Source of the DNA: Imperialibacter sp040222385
Lineage (GTDB): Bacteria > Bacteroidota > Bacteroidia > Cytophagales > Cyclobacteriaceae
Direction: 5' to 3'
Assembly (NCBI RefSeq): GCF_040222385.1
Contig: NZ_JAVKDF010000027.1
Span: forward strand, 1-64,000
DNA length: 64,000 nt
Part shown: positions 53,576 through 62,560 of the stretch, in pieces
How positions within the stretch are numbered: position 1 is the first letter of the stretch
How the letters are laid out: each line of letters starts with the position of its first letter
Notes under the pieces: model-generated
What the model was told of the DNA's origin: nothing
The model's database searches: none
What the model saw: only the letters and a program-made list of their open reading frames with translations
Made by a program: the position numbers and the translations under genes

Positions 53576-54985
53576 CTACTCCCTTCTTATATAGAAGTTA
53601 GTCCCCTCTACACTCTCATATCTTTCGCCTATAGCGGGTGCCCGGTCTATTAGCTTAGGCATCAGGCCTTCAAGGTCTACGATTACTTCCGGCTGGGTTT
53701 GATTGATATTGTTGAAAACGTTTTCAACATTCCGGTAAAAATCGAGTTGCGTTACCTCCTCCTCGCTCAGGTCCCAGTTAAGGTATTTGCTGCCCAATGC
53801 GCTGCTTTCGTAGTAGCTTTCATTATCACCAATTACCCATATTTTCTTGCCTGCGTAGCTAACAGGCAACAACTCCTTTTGAGCGAAATATGCATCGTAA
53901 GTAATTGTCTCATTGAGCTTTGGGGGCACTCTAAATATTGTATAGCTCCACCCTAGCACTAAAACAAAAACCAAAGTAGTAAATATTTCAGCCCAAATTC
54001 TCCGCCTCATTTCCAATATATAGTGAGCGGTGAAGAAAGCGAGCGGCGGCACGAAAATAAGGAGCAGGTGAGGAACGATTTGATTCGAAATAGCCAGCGT
54101 GATGAACCCGGCAATAATATTGATGAACATTACCTGCTGAAACTTCACCTGATAGTTGGCAAACCTTGCTTTCGTGTAAATCCGAAATAGAGAAACCACA
54201 AGAATCAACAGTGAGGCACCGCCGATAACCAAAAGCTGAAAAGAGGACATCAAATAATGTTTCCTGGTTCTCCAAAGTCCTTTCATAAACTGTGTGTGGA
54301 ACTCATCCACTGCGTCGAGCCAATAGTAGTAAGCATAGCTGACAGAAATCACCACCGAAAAGCCAAAAAAGAGCAGAATGTACCGCCGTGGAATGGATCC
54401 GGTAAAAAGCGCCAGCGACAATGCTGTGGTAAGAAGGAACGGAAGCAGCGGCAGATAGAACAATACTGCAACACCCAAATAAAGGCCTGTGTAGAGGAAA
54501 AGCTCGTCCCGGGTATTGTTGTCTATGCGCCGGAAAATATTGTTGATCGCTAATAAGATGAACGTGATACTGAACAGAATTGGCGACAGCGTGATGAAAT
54601 CGAATGAAAGATTCATGTACATCATGTAGAACAACGCAGGTGCGTAGGTGTTTTCTTTGTAGGCCTTGTTCCGCAGCAGTACCTGGTTGAATAGGCCCGC
54701 CTGAATGATCACCAGCAAAGCAGAGATGACGTAGTAAGGCCAGCGGGAGTCGCCAAACAGGTAAAAGATCACCTGATACATAACGCCCGACAGCGGCCCG
54801 ATGTCGTCCCAAATATCGAGATAAAGGTGGTCACCCTGAGCCATTGCTTCCCCAACAAGTCTCCAGTGCAGCTCCGGCAACGTGAGTGGAATTCCCCAAA
54901 TGTAAAATGGCAGCCTTATCAGCACCAAAAGTAGCAGCACAAAAATGAGGCGGTAAGGGTCGTTTATTCTAAAAAAAGATAGCAA
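53576..54985 (-). CDS. Multi-pass membrane protein of unknown function
   Basis: 469 residues, probably from the TTG at 54985 (LSFFRINDPYRL). About ten to eleven membrane helices are visible (IFVLLLLVLIRLPFYIWGI; YVISALLVIIQAGLF; SPILFSITFILLAINNIF; and more), followed by a C-terminal soluble domain of about 100 residues with KKIWVIGDNESYYESSALG and PEVIVDLEGLMPKLID. The layout, including an acidic first loop (WDDIGPLSG), recalls GT39/ArnT-like glycosyltransferases, but this is only resemblance. Convergent with rpiB with no gap. Confidence 0.75.
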   Translation of the reverse strand: MLSFFRINDPYRLIFVLLLLVLIRLPFYIWGIPLTLPELHWRLVGEAMAQGDHLYLDIWDDIGPLSGVMYQVIFYLFGDSRWPYYVISALLVIIQAGLFNQVLLRNKAYKENTYAPALFYMMYMNLSFDFITLSPILFSITFILLAINNIFRRIDNNTRDELFLYTGLYLGVAVLFYLPLLPFLLTTALSLALFTGSIPRRYILLFFGFSVVISVSYAYYYWLDAVDEFHTQFMKGLWRTRKHYLMSSFQLLVIGGASLLILVVSLFRIYTKARFANYQVKFQQVMFINIIAGFITLAISNQIVPHLLLIFVPPLAFFTAHYILEMRRRIWAEIFTTLVFVLVLGWSYTIFRVPPKLNETITYDAYFAQKELLPVSYAGKKIWVIGDNESYYESSALGSKYLNWDLSEEEVTQLDFYRNVENVFNNINQTQPEVIVDLEGLMPKLIDRAPAIGERYESVEGTNFYIRRE

Positions 54986-55070
54986 CGGATTTTCTCAAGG
55001 TTATTGTCTTGCCACGAAAATACGTGTTATAACGCCGATTGTGCAAAATAATGCGGATATTTGCCATCTT

Positions 55071-55454
55071 ATGGAGAGCACCAGACAACAAAAATACGCC
55101 CGCTTAATACAGAAAGAATTAGGGGAGATTTTCCAGCGTGACACAAAACACATGTTTGGAAAGGCCTTTATCACCATTACGCTGGTGAAAATGAGCCCGG
55201 ATCTTGGCTTCGCAAAGGTATATCTCAGCATTTTTATGGCGGAGGACAGAGATGAAATGCTTGCGCAGATTAACGAGCGCAAGAGCCAGGTTCGAAAACT
55301 TCTTGGCCAAAGGATAGGCAAGCAGGTAAGAATAATTCCTGAAATTGCTTTCTTTATTGATGATACTGAGGATCACGCACACAAAATGGATAGTTTGATC
55401 AACAGCCTAGATATTCCACCGGCGGACGAGGAAAATGAAGAGACAGAAGGTTAA
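55071..55454 (+). CDS. rbfA: Ribosome-binding factor A
   Basis: About 127 residues from the ATG at 55071 (MESTRQQKYARLIQKELGEIFQ); a frame open from 55041 adds ten non-conserved residues. RbfA has a KH-like fold and helps mature the 30S subunit. Conserved stretches are ITITLVKMSPDLGFAKVYLSIF and the late IPEIAFFIDDTEDHAHKMDSLI. GATATTTG shortly before the ATG is a one-mismatch -7 box. The permease gene follows after 12 bases. Confidence 0.92.
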   Translation: MESTRQQKYARLIQKELGEIFQRDTKHMFGKAFITITLVKMSPDLGFAKVYLSIFMAEDRDEMLAQINERKSQVRKLLGQRIGKQVRIIPEIAFFIDDTEDHAHKMDSLINSLDIPPADEENEETEG

Positions 55455-55466
55455 CGAACTACTACT

Positions 55467-56690
55467 TTGAATCTACCTCTATTCATCGCCAGGAAGTATT
55501 TCGTCTCCAAGAAAAAGAAAAACTTCATCAACGTTATTTCCATCATCTCCATGGTAGGGGTTGCCGTTGGCACCATGGCATTGATCATTGGGCTCTCATT
55601 TTTCAATGGGCTGGAGGATATTCTCAGAAACCTGTACGGCACATTTGACTCGCAGATAAAAGTAGAGGCTTCAAAGGGGAAAACTTTTGCAGCCAACAAA
55701 AGCCTGATTGATTCAATAGCGGCTGTTCCGGGTGTGTCGATTGTGTCTGAAGTAATCGAAGACTTTGTGCTCATTTCCTACAACGACACCGACATGGTGG
55801 CGAAAATAAAGGGTGTTAGCGACAATTTCATCAGCAACCACCGCTTTGAAGAGCACCTTGTTCAGGGAGAACTCCTTCTTAAGAAAGACAAAATGCCAAG
55901 GGCCATTATTGGGCGTGGCATTCAGTACGCCCTTTCAATTTCGGCCAACAACGATTTCCTCGCACTACAGCTTCATTACCCTAAAAATGTGAACCCAGGC
56001 TCGTTAAGCCCATCCAGCTATTTCAACAAGCAAAGCATTATGCCAGGTGGCTTTTTTGCTCTTGAGAAGCAGTACGACGAGACCTACATCTTCGTCCCAC
56101 TTGATTTTGCCGTCACATTAACTGAGTTTGGCAACAAAAGGACAAGCCTGGAGCTGCAACTACAAGAGGGTTTCACCCCAGAAGCTGTCAAGCCGACATT
56201 GCAAAAACTACTGGGCGACCAATTCAAAATCCAAACTTCAGAAGAGCAACATTCTGATCTCTTCAAAATACTGAAGTGGGAGAAGTTTTTCGTATTTCTG
56301 ACCTTCTCGTTTATTGTAGCTATCGCCTCATTTAACATCTTCTTCTCGCTTTCCATGCTTGCCCTTGAAAAGAAAAAGGATGTGGCAATCCTCTATGCGC
56401 TTGGTGCCACAGACAAGCTCATCAGAAGGATTTTCGTGTCGGAAGGTGCACTTATCGGGCTCATTGGCGCCTCAGTCGGCCTGGTGCTGGGCCTTACCAT
56501 AAGCTATCTTCAACAGCAGTTTGGAGTCATTTCTTTGGGTATGCAAAGCTCCATTGTAGACGCCTATCCTGTGCTCATCGATCCCCTGGACGTTGCCATT
56601 ACCGCTGTGCTTTCTATCCTGGTCACCTTGCTTGCCTCCTACAGACCCGCCTACCTGGCCAGCAAATCAAAGTTTATCGGCGACTTGTGA
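55467..56690 (+). CDS. FtsX/LolE-family ABC transporter permease
   Basis: 407 residues from a TTG at 55467. N-terminal helix (NVISIISMVGVAVGTMALIIGLSFFNG), a periplasmic MacB-like domain of about 220 residues, then three helices in the FtsX domain (FFVFLTFSFIVAIASFNIFFSLSMLALEK; GALIGLIGASVGLVLGLTI; DVAITAVLSILVTLLAS). This is the LolC/E layout, so a role in releasing lipoproteins to the outer membrane is likely. No matching ATPase gene is adjacent. A terminator overlaps the stop. Confidence 0.88.
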   Translation: MNLPLFIARKYFVSKKKKNFINVISIISMVGVAVGTMALIIGLSFFNGLEDILRNLYGTFDSQIKVEASKGKTFAANKSLIDSIAAVPGVSIVSEVIEDFVLISYNDTDMVAKIKGVSDNFISNHRFEEHLVQGELLLKKDKMPRAIIGRGIQYALSISANNDFLALQLHYPKNVNPGSLSPSSYFNKQSIMPGGFFALEKQYDETYIFVPLDFAVTLTEFGNKRTSLELQLQEGFTPEAVKPTLQKLLGDQFKIQTSEEQHSDLFKILKWEKFFVFLTFSFIVAIASFNIFFSLSMLALEKKKDVAILYALGATDKLIRRIFVSEGALIGLIGASVGLVLGLTISYLQQQFGVISLGMQSSIVDAYPVLIDPLDVAITAVLSILVTLLASYRPAYLASKSKFIGDL

Positions 56691-56711
56691 ACCCACCGGC
56701 GGTTCATTTTT
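56688..56711 (+). terminator. Terminator after the LolE-like gene
   Basis: TGAACC (56688-56693, including the stop codon) pairs with GGTTCA (56701-56706) around a 7-base loop and is followed by TTTTT. Confidence 0.6.
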
Positions 56712-56887
56712 GCCGTATATAAAATGAATCGCCCTCGGGTGCTCCACCAATAACACTATCAATGTTTTAGTTTTCAACTGATTGGCGAAACTTCCTTGAT
56801 TTTAAAGTCTAACAGATTACAGAATTTTAATGCTTATTTGACCGATAATGGTTAGTTTTCAGGTTTGAAAATTTTTAGAATCTATTA

Positions 56888-59833
56888 ATGAACGTTTCGC
56901 CAGCAAAACCATTCAAATTAATTTATTCTCTGTTCCAGCACGAGTACCTCGGGTATTTGGCGGAATCGTTCGTTGTACAAGTAGATGAAAAAGGCAGGCT
57001 TTCTTTGGCTTCTCAAAATATTTCCTTCAAGAACGCACAGGAGTTTGCTGCCGGGCTGGACGAAGTCGACTACGAGATCATAAAGACGATGGACTCGATG
57101 CAGCAGGATGCGGTAGTGAGTCACTTTCATAAAAAAAAGATCAAGCCAGCTGAGTTCTTTTTGAAAACCTACGACAGCGAAAAGGGAAACAAGCTGCTAC
57201 AGCAGGAAATTGAGCAATACCTGGAAAGAAGGAGAGGAAAACTACTGCCCTTGATGGTGAACAAGGAGGTTTACGAAATGGGACGAGATGGTGACCCTGC
57301 CTGGAAAAAGTTGGAATGGCAGAACGAACCAGCCACTGTTCTCTTCCACTTCAGGCGAAATGAAGACAACACTCATTACTTCCCAACGCTAAAACTGAAC
57401 GGCGAAAAGCTTGAGTTCAACAACAAGGGGGCCTACATCGTAAGTAAAAAGCCGGCCTGGATGGTGATGGACAATATGCTGTTCACCTTCAAAAAAGAAG
57501 TAGACGGCCATAAGCTAATGCCGTTTTTGAACAAGAAGTTTATTGTGATCCCCAAGTCGGTGGAGGATACTTACTACAGGAAATTCGTCGCTCCTCTCGT
57601 TGCAGCTTTTGACGTATATGCCAAAGGCTTTACCATCAACACTGTTAGCTTCCCCCCAAAGGCTGTTATCACTTTTTCTGAGCTTGCATCAACAAAAGAG
57701 CTATCACTCTTTTCCGACGAGGGCAATGTGGCTGTGGCGGGCGATCCCAACGATGAAAAAATGCTTTTTGAGCTCGTTTTTCAATACGGCCCGTACAAGT
57801 TCAAAGCTGAAAATCTGACAGAAGTGAGTGTTTCGGTAGAGCAAAACGGAGACGATTACACATTTCACAGGGTCAATCGTGACCTGGCAAGAGAGCGGGA
57901 AATTATTGCCATACTGAAAGAGTCGGGCCTGGAGTTGAAGCATGCAAAAGCTACCCTGAACAAAGGGGAAGCATTCAGTTGGATGTCTTTTACCGCCCCT
58001 AAGCTGGCTGAGCTTGGGGTCAAACTTCAGCAAAATCAGAAGGGAGACAAACGGTACTTTATAGGCACGTCCCAAATCTCGATTGAGGTTCGAGAAAATA
58101 TTGACTGGTTCGACATTTTTGCCACGGTTCGGTTCGGGGAGTTTGAAATTCCATTTCAAACCATCCGCAAGCATATCATTCGGAAGCAAAGGGAAATTAC
58201 ACTCCCCAATGGGGAAATCGCCGTTATCCCTGAAGCCTGGTTTACGGAATATTCAGAGCTTTTCAATTTTGCCGAAGATGGCAAAGCTGATGGAAGTGCC
58301 GTTTCACTCAAAAAACATCACCTGGCGCTGGTTAAGGAGTTGAGCAATAGCGACCTGGCTACCGTGACACTCAGCAGAAAACTGGAGAAGTTGCGTGGCT
58401 TTGAGGAGATCGAAGACTTCCCGGCACCATTGCATTTTAAGGGCACTCTAAGACCCTATCAGAAGGCGGGGTTCAATTGGCTAAGGTTCCTCAACAGCTA
58501 CAACTTTGGTGGCTGCCTGGCGGACGACATGGGCCTGGGGAAAACAGTGCAGACGCTAGCGATGCTTCAAGCTGTGAAAGAAGAACAAAACGGCAACACC
58601 GGCACCAGCTTGCTTGTTATGCCTACATCGCTTATCTACAATTGGGAAAAAGAGGCAATCAAGTTTACTCCCGGCCTCAAAGTGCTGAACTACACAGGCA
58701 CACAGAGAGAGAAAGATGTGACCAAATTTGCCGACTACGACCTGGTGCTTACCAGCTACGGCATTGTGCGGCTTGACGTCGACTTGTTGGAAAAATTTTA
58801 CTTCAATTACATTATCCTCGATGAGTCGCAAGCCATTAAGAACCCATCGTCCAATATTGCCAAGTCGGTGAAGAAACTTCGATCGAAGCACAAACTTATT
58901 CTGACGGGAACACCAGTCGAAAACACCACGCTGGACTTGTGGTCGCAAATGAGCTTTATCAATCCTGGACTTTTGGGAAATCAGGCATTTTTCAAAAATG
59001 AGTTTCTTAACCCGATTGAAAAAAAGAACGACGAAAAGAAGGTTCAGAAGCTTTACGCCATTATAAAACCGTTTATTCTGCGGAGGAAGAAAAACCAGGT
59101 GGCTACTGAGCTGCCCGAGAAGGTTGAGAACGTTCAGTATTGCACCATGACTGCCATGCAGGAAGAGGAGTATGAAACAGCCAAGTCGCTGTTCAGAAAC
59201 AAAATCATGGATCAGATAGAAACGGATGGCGTCAACAAGTCGCACATGATTTTGCTACAGGGCCTGACAAAGCTCCGGCAGATAGCCAACCACCCCAAGC
59301 TCGTTGATCCCGACTATGGTGGCGACTCAGGAAAGATGGAGGACGTGACCCACATGCTGGCAACAGCTGTCGGAAAAGATCACAAAATCTTGGTTTTTAG
59401 CCAGTTTGTGAAGCATTTGGCTTTGCTGGAAAATTACCTGAAGGAAAACAGAATTACCTATTGCTATCTCGACGGCTCCACCAAGGACCGCCAGGCACAG
59501 GTAGAGAAGTTTCAAAATGATCCCTCTATTAAGGTGTTCCTAATCTCTCTGAAAGCAGGAGGTTTAGGACTAAACTTAACCAAGGCCGATTATGTGTTCC
59601 TCCTCGACCCCTGGTGGAACCCGGCCGTGGAGGCACAGGCCGTGGACAGAGCGCACAGAATTGGGCAGGAAAACAAGGTTTTTACCTACAAATTCATCAC
59701 GAAGAACACTGTAGAGGAGAAAATATTGGCACTTCAGCAGTCAAAAATGAAGCTGGCTACGGAATTAATTAGCACCGAAGAGAGTTTTGTAAAAAATCTT
59801 TCGAAAGAAGATATCCAGAATCTATTAACCTAA
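56888..59833 (+). CDS. SNF2-family DEAD/DEAH-box helicase
   Basis: 981 residues. The N-terminal 500 residues are a family-specific region of unclear role. The helicase core starts with LRPYQKAGFNWLRFL, Walker A DDMGLGKTVQT, Walker B LDESQAIKN (DESQ, where relatives often have DEAQ), LTGTPVENTTLDLWSQM, and the C-terminal lobe HKILVFSQFVKHL, LISLKAGGLGLNLT and QAVDRAHRIGQENKV. Bacterial members resemble RapA and remodel protein-nucleic acid complexes. A 58-codon gene follows 12 bases later. Confidence 0.93.
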   Translation: MNVSPAKPFKLIYSLFQHEYLGYLAESFVVQVDEKGRLSLASQNISFKNAQEFAAGLDEVDYEIIKTMDSMQQDAVVSHFHKKKIKPAEFFLKTYDSEKGNKLLQQEIEQYLERRRGKLLPLMVNKEVYEMGRDGDPAWKKLEWQNEPATVLFHFRRNEDNTHYFPTLKLNGEKLEFNNKGAYIVSKKPAWMVMDNMLFTFKKEVDGHKLMPFLNKKFIVIPKSVEDTYYRKFVAPLVAAFDVYAKGFTINTVSFPPKAVITFSELASTKELSLFSDEGNVAVAGDPNDEKMLFELVFQYGPYKFKAENLTEVSVSVEQNGDDYTFHRVNRDLAREREIIAILKESGLELKHAKATLNKGEAFSWMSFTAPKLAELGVKLQQNQKGDKRYFIGTSQISIEVRENIDWFDIFATVRFGEFEIPFQTIRKHIIRKQREITLPNGEIAVIPEAWFTEYSELFNFAEDGKADGSAVSLKKHHLALVKELSNSDLATVTLSRKLEKLRGFEEIEDFPAPLHFKGTLRPYQKAGFNWLRFLNSYNFGGCLADDMGLGKTVQTLAMLQAVKEEQNGNTGTSLLVMPTSLIYNWEKEAIKFTPGLKVLNYTGTQREKDVTKFADYDLVLTSYGIVRLDVDLLEKFYFNYIILDESQAIKNPSSNIAKSVKKLRSKHKLILTGTPVENTTLDLWSQMSFINPGLLGNQAFFKNEFLNPIEKKNDEKKVQKLYAIIKPFILRRKKNQVATELPEKVENVQYCTMTAMQEEEYETAKSLFRNKIMDQIETDGVNKSHMILLQGLTKLRQIANHPKLVDPDYGGDSGKMEDVTHMLATAVGKDHKILVFSQFVKHLALLENYLKENRITYCYLDGSTKDRQAQVEKFQNDPSIKVFLISLKAGGLGLNLTKADYVFLLDPWWNPAVEAQAVDRAHRIGQENKVFTYKFITKNTVEEKILALQQSKMKLATELISTEESFVKNLSKEDIQNLLT

Positions 59834-59845
59834 AAACCACTAGTA

Positions 59846-60022
59846 ATGACTGATCAGGAAAAAACCACCGTTGAAGGCGAAATCGCAACACTGGAAGGCA
59901 AGCTTACCGGCGACATGTTTCAAGACATGGAGATCAGGGATAAAATCCATAACCTCAAAATGACACTTGAGGGAGTCCGCCCGAGCAACTCTGAATTTGA
60001 GTGCGTGGGCTGTGGGAGCTAA
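59846..60022 (+). CDS. Small conserved-looking protein ending in CxxCGS, 58 residues
   Basis: ATG at 59846, TAA at 60020-60022. The protein starts MTDQEKTTVEGEIATLEGKL and ends SNSEFECVGCGS. It is helical and charged, with a C-terminal CVGC pair that could bind a metal or be redox-active. It starts 12 bases after the helicase stop, in the same direction, so it is probably on that transcript. I recall short Bacteroidota proteins with this kind of C-terminus, but cannot name a function. Confidence 0.7.
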   Translation: MTDQEKTTVEGEIATLEGKLTGDMFQDMEIRDKIHNLKMTLEGVRPSNSEFECVGCGS

Positions 60023-60078
60023 TGAATACCCTTCGGTAATATTTTCTGACCTGCCCCTCCGCAACCGCTATCTCGAAG

Positions 60079-60591
60079 CTAAAAGAGAGACGGCAGGTTA
60101 GGTTTGAACTTCCCACCTAAAAATTTGTCAGCCACCAGCAAGACAGCAATGGCCGTGGCAATAACCACAAGCTGAATAAGCGCTGGATTGTCGATTGTTT
60201 CGAGCATGGGAGCAAAGTCGAACGCTGGGAGTTCAGGAAGGTAATTGGGCTCTACGGTTGGGGGCGGCGCCGTTTCCTGAAATAAAGGCAATATGCTAAG
60301 TACCCCAGCAAACATAGCTGCAAAAATCCCCAGTGCCATCCAAAGAAGTCGGTTGCTCTTACTGGCCCTGGCTCTTCCGGCCTCTATCCTATTCATAATG
60401 TTATCGGTGAAAAGCATATCATCGAATTCCATCATGTTATGTTCAGCCATTAGCTTGTCAGCATTTTGCATGCTTATCAACTGCTTTTGCAAAATGTTGT
60501 CCTTGCTTATTTGCTTCTCCAGCTCCTTCCTCTCACCAGCTGGAAGTTTATCTTCTAAATAGTCGAATAATTTTTGTTCCATGTTTTCCAT
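60079..60591 (-). CDS. Membrane-anchored putative anti-sigma factor
   Basis: 170 residues. The N-terminal 75 residues are helical and charged (QKLFDYLEDKLPAGERKELEKQI), like the sigma-binding domain of zinc-less anti-sigma factors. Two membrane helices follow (LLWMALGIFAAMFAGVLSIL and LIQLVVIATAIAVLLVADKFL). It begins 12 bases after the ECF sigma gene, the usual place for an anti-sigma factor. The function is inferred from position and layout. Confidence 0.75.
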   Translation of the reverse strand: MENMEQKLFDYLEDKLPAGERKELEKQISKDNILQKQLISMQNADKLMAEHNMMEFDDMLFTDNIMNRIEAGRARASKSNRLLWMALGIFAAMFAGVLSILPLFQETAPPPTVEPNYLPELPAFDFAPMLETIDNPALIQLVVIATAIAVLLVADKFLGGKFKPNLPSLF

Positions 60592-60603
60592 TGCCTTTTC
60601 TTT

Positions 60604-61179
60604 TTAGGTCAATGAGGTTATTTCCTCTTTCAAGCACTTTCCCAGCCATTCGGCCAGCTTTTTTCGTGCCCTGAAAATTTTTACTTTAACATTGTTGGGG
60701 GCAAACCCAGTAATTTTTTCTATCTCCTCCAGCGTTAGCTCCTGAAAGTAATAGAGTGTAATCAAAAACGCATCATCCTCAGGCAACCTTTCAATCGCTT
60801 TGTTGATCCAGGCCCTCCTTTCCTTTTGAGAAAGCAGCTCACTGGAGTTCATGCCGTCCGCATCTAAAACGCCAGAAGCCTTATCAATATCTGTTTCAGG
60901 CAACCTCTTTTTTCTCTTTTTACTTATAGCAGTGTTAAAAACAATTCTATAAAGCCATGTGCTGAATTTAGCGTCGCCTTTGAACGACGAAATATTGTTA
61001 TAGGCCTTAACAAAAGAGTCCTGTGCGACCTCCTGAGCATCTTCATGCGAGCAAACCACCCTGAGGGCAAGCGTGTAAACATAGCTTTTGTGCCTGTCTA
61101 CCAAATGGCGAAAGTAGGCAGATTCCCCCTTTTTAATAAAGGTGATTAGCTCCTCTTCAGTATAACTAGTTTTTGACAC
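60604..61179 (-). CDS. ECF RNA polymerase sigma factor
   Basis: 191 residues from a GTG at 61179 (SKTSYTEEELITFIKKG). Region 2: YFRHLVDRHKSYVYTLALRV, DAQEVAQDSFVKAYNNI, KFSTWLYRIVFNTAISK. Region 4: LPEDDAFLITLYYFQELTLE, EEIEKITGFAPNNVKVKIFRAR. A promoter of ECF type (GTAAC-N17-CGTC) lies directly upstream, so close that its mRNA may begin almost at the start codon. An identical promoter faces the other way. Confidence 0.93.
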   Translation of the reverse strand: MSKTSYTEEELITFIKKGESAYFRHLVDRHKSYVYTLALRVVCSHEDAQEVAQDSFVKAYNNISSFKGDAKFSTWLYRIVFNTAISKKRKKRLPETDIDKASGVLDADGMNSSELLSQKERRAWINKAIERLPEDDAFLITLYYFQELTLEEIEKITGFAPNNVKVKIFRARKKLAEWLGKCLKEEITSLT

Positions 61180-61188
61180 CGGCCCTAT

Positions 61189-61214
61189 GACGCACGTTTA
61201 GACACAGAAGTTAC
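61189..61214 (-). promoter_or_regulatory. ECF-type promoter of the sigma gene
   Basis: On the minus strand GTAAC (61214-61210), 17 bases, then CGTC (61192-61189), continuing CGTCATAGGG. This AAC/CGTC pattern is typical of ECF sigma promoters and points to autoregulation. Transcription would start near 61181, within a few bases of the GTG start. Confidence 0.7.
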
Positions 61215-61239
61215 CGAAAAAAATAATAAAGTTTCATTT

Positions 61240-61265
61240 GTAACCGCCGCAGGAAGCCGGGCGTC
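61240..61265 (+). promoter_or_regulatory. ECF-type promoter of the DUF6249 gene
   Basis: GTAAC (61240-61244), 17 bases, then CGTC (61262-61265), continuing CGTCATAGGG. Both elements, the spacer length and the downstream ATAGGG match the divergent promoter at 61189-61214. The ATG is 28 bases downstream. Confidence 0.7.
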
Positions 61266-61293
61266 ATAGGGGCAAATCAAAACTTAAAATATC

Positions 61294-61620
61294 ATGCACG
61301 GACCAGAAGTATTAATCCCATTAGCGCTGTTTACCTCCATTGCCATCACCATCATCTTTTGGAGGAAGTTTCTTAACGAAGAAAGACTAGCTGCCATCGA
61401 GAAGGGTGCCGACCCCAATGTTTTCAGAGGGAAGTCAACCAATAGCATTGCACTTAAATTTGGCTTGCTGTTTATTGGTGTAGGCTGCGGAATTTTATTT
61501 GGAGGTCTTATTGAAGGCTTTTTCAGAGATGAAGAGGTGGCCTATTTTTCCATGATTTTCATCTTCGGAGGCGCAGGACTTTTTATCTCACACAAAATGG
61601 AACAGAAGGAGAATCAATAG
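61294..61620 (+). CDS. DUF6249-type small membrane protein
   Basis: 108 residues. Helices at about 5-24 (VLIPLALFTSIAITIIFW), 53-72 (LKFGLLFIGVGCGILFGGLI) and 81-99 (YFSMIFIFGGAGLFIS); between them the cytoplasmic EERLAAIEKGADPNVF segment common to this Bacteroidota family. It shares a promoter type with the divergent ECF sigma gene and is probably its target. Role unknown. Confidence 0.82.
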   Translation: MHGPEVLIPLALFTSIAITIIFWRKFLNEERLAAIEKGADPNVFRGKSTNSIALKFGLLFIGVGCGILFGGLIEGFFRDEEVAYFSMIFIFGGAGLFISHKMEQKENQ

Positions 61621-61623
61621 AAT

Positions 61624-62550
61624 TTATTGGTTCCTCTTGCTATTTACCTGGAAGTCAAAAATATCAGTCCTTTTATAATGACCCGTTACATCAAGGGTCA
61701 TTTTTTCCTTTATAGTTTCCCGTAACGGCAACTGGACTTCAAGTATAGTTTCAGAATCGAACATAGGTTCCTGGAGGTAAAACCCGTCCGGTGCTACCAC
61801 ACAGCTTCCGCCTTTTAAAAGAAAGCTTTCGGGGTTAGCTTTTAGGTCATCGGGTAACCCCAGCACTGAGGGTATGTCTTTCGCTCTCAGTATCTGCCCA
61901 ACGGCCAGCACAAAACACCGGCCCTCAAAAGCGTATTGACGGCTGGCTACCTGGTGCATTTCGTGTACCGTGGGCCACAACGAAATATGAACCTGCTCGC
62001 CGGTTTCGTGCATAGCTTGCCGGGTCAGAGGCATCCAATGCTCCCAGCAAATGAGCCCACCTACTCTAGCACCGGCCACTTCCGCTGACCGCAATCCGTT
62101 TCCATCACCGACACCATAGATCAATTTTTCTGTGAAAGTCGGCATCAGCTTTCGGTGATGCACCACTAGCTCACCAGCCGAGTTGATTAGGGCCATTGAG
62201 TTAAACAACGTTCCACTGGCATTTCCGCTGCCTTTTTTCTCATTGATTCCAATGCAAACAGCTATACCAAGTTCGGCAGCTTCCTGCTGTAAAGCCGCCA
62301 TTTCAGGCCCGTCGATCACAATCGCATTTTCATAGGTTTTTGCGAAGACCTCCTTTGTTGGCTCGTGGTTCCAAAGAGCAGCTCCGGGGCAGTAGTCGAG
62401 CCAGGCCGGGTAGCCACTTAGCCAGCTTTCCCCAAAAACCGCCAGCACATTGCCACCACTAGCCGCCTCCTTTATCAGCGCAAGGGCTTTTTCCAAACTC
62501 CTCTTCTTGTCAAGGTATTCGGGAGCATGTTGAATAATGGCTACTTTCAT
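61624..62550 (-). CDS. Nitrilase-family carbon-nitrogen hydrolase
   Basis: About 308 residues from the ATG at 62550 (MKVAIIQHAPEYLDKKRSLE); the frame opens earlier but those residues overlap the upstream gene and are not family-like. The catalytic triad is clear: E41 (VFGESWLSGYP), K134 (VHHRKLMPTFTEK) and C168 (GLICWEHWMPL). The CWEHWMP form is that of true nitrilases (nitrile to acid and ammonia) rather than amidases, but the substrate cannot be read from sequence. Three bases separate its end from the convergent DUF6249 gene. Confidence 0.9.
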   Translation of the reverse strand: MKVAIIQHAPEYLDKKRSLEKALALIKEAASGGNVLAVFGESWLSGYPAWLDYCPGAALWNHEPTKEVFAKTYENAIVIDGPEMAALQQEAAELGIAVCIGINEKKGSGNASGTLFNSMALINSAGELVVHHRKLMPTFTEKLIYGVGDGNGLRSAEVAGARVGGLICWEHWMPLTRQAMHETGEQVHISLWPTVHEMHQVASRQYAFEGRCFVLAVGQILRAKDIPSVLGLPDDLKANPESFLLKGGSCVVAPDGFYLQEPMFDSETILEVQLPLRETIKEKMTLDVTGHYKRTDIFDFQVNSKRNQ

Positions 62551-62560
62551 TTGGATGCTG

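Noticed and set aside
61183..61271. Inverted repeat CCCTATGACGC / GCGTCATAGGG as a transposon end or terminator
   Set aside because: Each arm sits at the -10 region of an ECF-type promoter with the same GTAAC and 17-base spacer; divergent promoters explain the symmetry better.
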